The notes under the pieces: generated by a model
The model's input: only the letters and a program-made list of their open reading frames with translations
What the model was told of the DNA's origin: nothing
Database searches by the model: none
Shown: positions 59,814-61,575 of the stretch, piece after piece
Layout of the letters: the number at the start of each line of letters is the position of its first letter
How positions within the stretch are numbered: the first letter of the stretch is position 1
Source: a virus
Reading direction: 5' to 3' (one strand)
IMG/VR virus record: IMGVR_UViG_3300032081_000734
Location: 1-61,575 of that record
DNA: 61,575 nucleotides
Translations under genes and position numbers: made by a program

Positions 59814-60572
59814 TTAGATAACGCGAGTTTTTTCGTGACCTACCCTGATACGAGGATCACACCAGATCTCATATCCTGCTTCCTTCGCATCAAGACAGAA
59901 TGATACATCCTCTCCACACATATCCTGTACTGCCCCACTATCAAAGACTTGCATCTTCGGAGCAAACCATGGATACTTCATACCCTCATTCTCAAAGACT
60001 CCATGCTTGATTAGGATCCATCCGAAACCTGCATAATCAACTGTGAACGGTTGCTTACGCTTGGCCATCGTGTCAAGTGTCTCATGATTCATGACCCCAC
60101 CATTGTTGGTAAAGTCCTCTTCCTCTAGCCAGTGCGCCACAGAGGTGGTCTTTCCATCTTCTGTGCAATACCAACCAGAAGCAATGTCTTCGTCCATCAG
60201 AACCAACTGATAGAACTTCTCAGTGTTGAATACAATATCACTATCAATCCATAATTGATAATCATACTTTAACTTTCCATCCCAGGGAATCTGATCAGGT
60301 CCCCTAAGGACATTCGCTCCAAGACACTTGCATCTTGCAAAGTTTACCATGGAGGAATAGTCCTGACTGATCTGAATGCTCGCTCCGGCTTGCACTAAAT
60401 CAAAACAGAGTTGTACAAAGTTTTTTAGATATGTATATGATACCCCTCGACCAGGTAGACAGAATACTACTGTCTTTCCTTTGATTATCTCTTTAGCTTT
60501 GTCGTAGTCCCACTCTGAACTAGATGCTTTCTTCGCTGGCGGTTTCGCCTTGATCGTAAATCCTTTCGCCAT
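59814..60572 (-). CDS. GT-A-fold glycosyltransferase
   Basis: A 252-residue protein. After a Lys-rich N-terminus come TVVFCLPGRGVSYTYLKNF and a DSD motif (residues 110-112 in LWIDSDIVF), the metal and nucleotide-sugar site of GT-A enzymes. DYAGFGWILIKHGVFE and GEDVSFCLDAKEAGYEIWCD follow, the acceptor loop and catalytic acidic region as in family-2-like transferases. Substrate unknown: it could glycosylate virion proteins, DNA or host surface sugars. It has its own sigma70-type promoter, so it may be expressed early. Confidence 0.85.
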   Translation of the reverse strand: MAKGFTIKAKPPAKKASSSEWDYDKAKEIIKGKTVVFCLPGRGVSYTYLKNFVQLCFDLVQAGASIQISQDYSSMVNFARCKCLGANVLRGPDQIPWDGKLKYDYQLWIDSDIVFNTEKFYQLVLMDEDIASGWYCTEDGKTTSVAHWLEEEDFTNNGGVMNHETLDTMAKRKQPFTVDYAGFGWILIKHGVFENEGMKYPWFAPKMQVFDSGAVQDMCGEDVSFCLDAKEAGYEIWCDPRIRVGHEKTRVI

Positions 60573-60595
60573 AATCTGAAATGATGAACTCAGTT

Positions 60596-60624
60596 ATTCT
60601 AACGTATTATATAGCGTCTGTCAA
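60596..60624 (-). promoter_or_regulatory. Sigma70-type promoter of the glycosyltransferase gene
   Basis: On the minus strand TTGACA (60619-60624, perfect), a 17-base spacer and TAGAAT (60596-60601, five of six), 24 bases upstream of the ATG at 60572. A second TATAAT lies inside the spacer without a suitable -35. Confidence 0.7.
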
Positions 60625-60809
60625 TCATCCACTGGGCAGTCCTCCCCAGTCTCTAATACAATGTCATTCCCGTCGCTATTCGCTATCAGACACGTCCCGT
60701 CATACCATCCCATATCATTCACCAGATACTCTGGAAGTAATATCATATAATCATGAGTCACTGGATCGATCTCTACAGTCAAATAAACTGGCCCAGAATT
60801 TTTTTTCAT
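60621..60809 (-). CDS. AbrB-like small protein, 62 residues
   Basis: From the ATG at 60809 (AAGGA site upstream; the longer open frame starts right after a terminator and looks random). Sequence MKKNSGPVYLTVEIDPVTHD, then YMILLPEYLVNDMGWYDGTC and an acidic tail. The LP-E-(Y/L)-L-x-x-x-GW-x-x-G pattern resembles the swapped-hairpin AbrB fold of DNA-binding regulators, but no basic DNA-contact patch stands out. Role unknown. Confidence 0.6.
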   Translation of the reverse strand: MKKNSGPVYLTVEIDPVTHDYMILLPEYLVNDMGWYDGTCLIANSDGNDIVLETGEDCPVDD

Positions 60810-60982
60810 ACAACGTATTTTCCTTCTTCGATTATATATGGGACGGGGGTTTTCTAAAAAGTATTCCGTGTAATATAAAGCTCGCTTGGGTAACACTTTG
60901 TAGACTAGGGTAGTTAGGCGTTTTAATAACGGGGGGGCCATCGCCGCCTTAATTAACAACAACCGCACCGCCAATAACTGTC
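60810..60982. other. Intergenic leader of the AbrB-like gene
   Basis: About 170 bases with no supportable gene. It contains a minus-strand TATAAT (60831-60836) with a weak -35, a G-run (60930-60936) and two GC-rich blocks in otherwise AT-rich DNA. Probably the promoter region of the AbrB-like gene. Confidence 0.4.
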
Positions 60983-61006
60983 AAAAAAGGGGGCAATGTA
61001 GCCCCC
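60983..61006 (-). terminator. Rho-independent terminator of the 61-residue gene
   Basis: On the minus strand a six-base stem GGGGGC/GCCCCC with loop TACATT is followed by six T. It lies seven bases after the stop at 61013. Confidence 0.93.
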
Positions 61007-61012
61007 TCTGTG

Positions 61013-61198
61013 TTATTCAAATGTAGGGATCTTATCTAATGCTTCCTGCTGATACTTGTCAGAACAGACACCTGCAAAGAATGAAGCTTCAGAGGGGAAG
61101 CGTTGACCTAAGGTGGGTTGAATGTCTGTCTTAGTGTTACGCTCTACCCAGCGAATCTGTTGAGATTCGATATCAGAGCACATGGAGAAGATTGCCAT
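61013..61198 (-). CDS. Hypothetical protein, 61 residues
   Basis: Begins MAIFSMCSDIESQQIRWVER and has FPSEASFFAGVCSDKYQQEA near the C-terminus. Mixed polar composition, two Cys. It follows the 42-residue gene after 11 bases and ends at a strong terminator. No family recognised. Confidence 0.65.
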   Translation of the reverse strand: MAIFSMCSDIESQQIRWVERNTKTDIQPTLGQRFPSEASFFAGVCSDKYQQEALDKIPTFE

Positions 61199-61209
61199 TT
61201 GATTGTGAG

Positions 61210-61338
61210 TTAGTAATCGATGTTGGAGTTAATGAAGCTTTCAACGTTGAACTTCTCTTCCTCCTCTAATTCACGAAGTTCGGGGATGTCATAGATCTCA
61301 CCTGGTGAATCCATGATTTCTGAAAGTAGGTCGTCCAT
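61210..61338 (-). CDS. Small acidic protein, 42 residues
   Basis: From the ATG at 61338: MDDLLSEIMDSPGEIYDIPE, then LRELEEEEKFNVESFINSNID and a final Tyr. It is very acidic. The frame is open to 61404, but the residues upstream look random. No ribosome-binding site is obvious. It may be a small inhibitor or adaptor; function unknown. Confidence 0.55.
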   Translation of the reverse strand: MDDLLSEIMDSPGEIYDIPELRELEEEEKFNVESFINSNIDY

Positions 61339-61480
61339 AGTGTTAGTTAAAGAAGAATGAGAATGAGAACAATTGAATAGAATCGGGCATAACATGATGC
61401 CCACTCTTTCTTAGTTTTGATCATGTGGAGAATAAATGATGAAGCGATTAGAGTTGATTAATCGCTTCACTGTGTGAAAC
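61339..61480 (-). promoter_or_regulatory. Intergenic region with two hairpins
   Basis: No gene seen. It has an 11-base perfect stem TGAAGCGATTA/TAATCGCTTCA (61440-61469, loop of eight) directly after the partial gene, without a T-run, and GGGCAT/ATGCCC (61385-61402). The first may stabilise the upstream message or act as a weak terminator; the second lies in the leader of the 42-residue gene. Confidence 0.4.
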
Positions 61481-61575
61481 TTAAGCGTACTCACAGAAGG
61501 TGTAACCGTTCACAAAATCATGGTTGACTTTGTTATCACGAATGAACCACTGATAATCCTTTTGAAAGACTCCAT
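61481..61575 (-). CDS. Partial gene at the window edge
   Basis: The last 30 codons of a protein that continues beyond the window. The frame reads QKDYQWFIRDNKVNHDFVNG, then YTFCEYA and a TAA stop. It is open to the edge while both other frames are closed by stops. Function cannot be assigned. Confidence 0.6.
   Translation of the reverse strand, partial: GVFQKDYQWFIRDNKVNHDFVNGYTFCEYA

Noticed and set aside
60810-60974. N-terminal extension of the AbrB-like gene to 117 residues
   Set aside because: The added residues look random and start immediately after a strong terminator; the ATG at 60809 has an AAGGA site.
61339-61404. Extension of the 42-residue acidic protein to 64 residues
   Set aside because: The added part (MGIMLCPILFNCSHSHSS) overlaps a hairpin leader and differs in composition from the rest.

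Overview
The window is a contiguous piece of a T4-like marine cyanophage genome (a cyanomyovirus of the Kyanoviridae type). The evidence is a full set of T4 core genes in T4-like order (gp45, 46, 47, 55, UvsW, UvsY, 23, 22, 21, 67, 20, 19, 18, 17, 16, 15, 14, 13, 8, 6, 25) combined with genes typical of marine cyanophages: a CobS-like ATPase, PurS, a DUF3110-type protein of the cyanobacterial kind, giant baseplate proteins and a pentapeptide-repeat protein. The DNA is AT-rich. Every gene I can support lies on the minus strand, so transcription runs from high to low coordinates. I saw no tRNA, rRNA, insertion sequence, integrase or CRISPR array, and no photosynthesis gene.

Layout in transcription order. 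61575-59351: small genes, an AbrB-like 62-residue protein and a glycosyltransferase with its own sigma70-type promoter. 59325-32230: baseplate and neck, namely a conserved 228-residue protein, gp25, gp6, a 4744-residue protein in the gp7 position, gp8, a 2476-residue DUF4815-type protein, small structural genes, then gp13. 31379-15240: gp14, gp15, gp16, an accessory virion block, gp17, a zinc-finger protein, gp18, gp19, gp20, gp67, a gp68-position protein, gp21, gp22 and gp23, which ends in a strong terminator. 15034-11706: a 57-residue gene with its own terminator, a gp19-fold paralogue, UvsY, UvsW and a small beta protein. 11596-6013: a tightly overlapping operon starting at a near-perfect sigma70 promoter (11621-11649) with gp55, gp47, gp46, PurS and a degenerate glutaredoxin, ending at a terminator near 5910. 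5872-575: a VWA/zinc-peptidase protein, its MoxR/CobS-like AAA+ partner, a 2OG-Fe(II) oxygenase, a DUF3310 protein, the gp45 sliding clamp and a membrane protein. 494-18: a pentapeptide-repeat protein.

How it works together. Host-like sigma70 promoters would drive the replication/recombination/late-sigma operon. gp55 would then direct late transcription from NATAAATA boxes found 15-40 bases upstream of gp22, gp67, gp18, gp8, gp25 and a small neck gene. gp45 is both the replication clamp and, in T4, the activator of late transcription. gp46/47, UvsY and UvsW serve recombination-dependent replication. gp20-23, 67 and 21 build and mature the head, gp16/17 package DNA, gp18/19 form the tail, gp13-15 the neck and gp25/6/8 with the giant proteins the baseplate. 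No complete unknown defence or transposition system is visible. The most unusual content is: the repeat-built giant gp7-position protein with an embedded YHYH domain; repeats shared among several structural proteins; two adjacent proteins carrying a head-targeting-like motif; the AAA+/VWA-metallopeptidase pair; and a palindrome covering the -35 box of the gp55 promoter.
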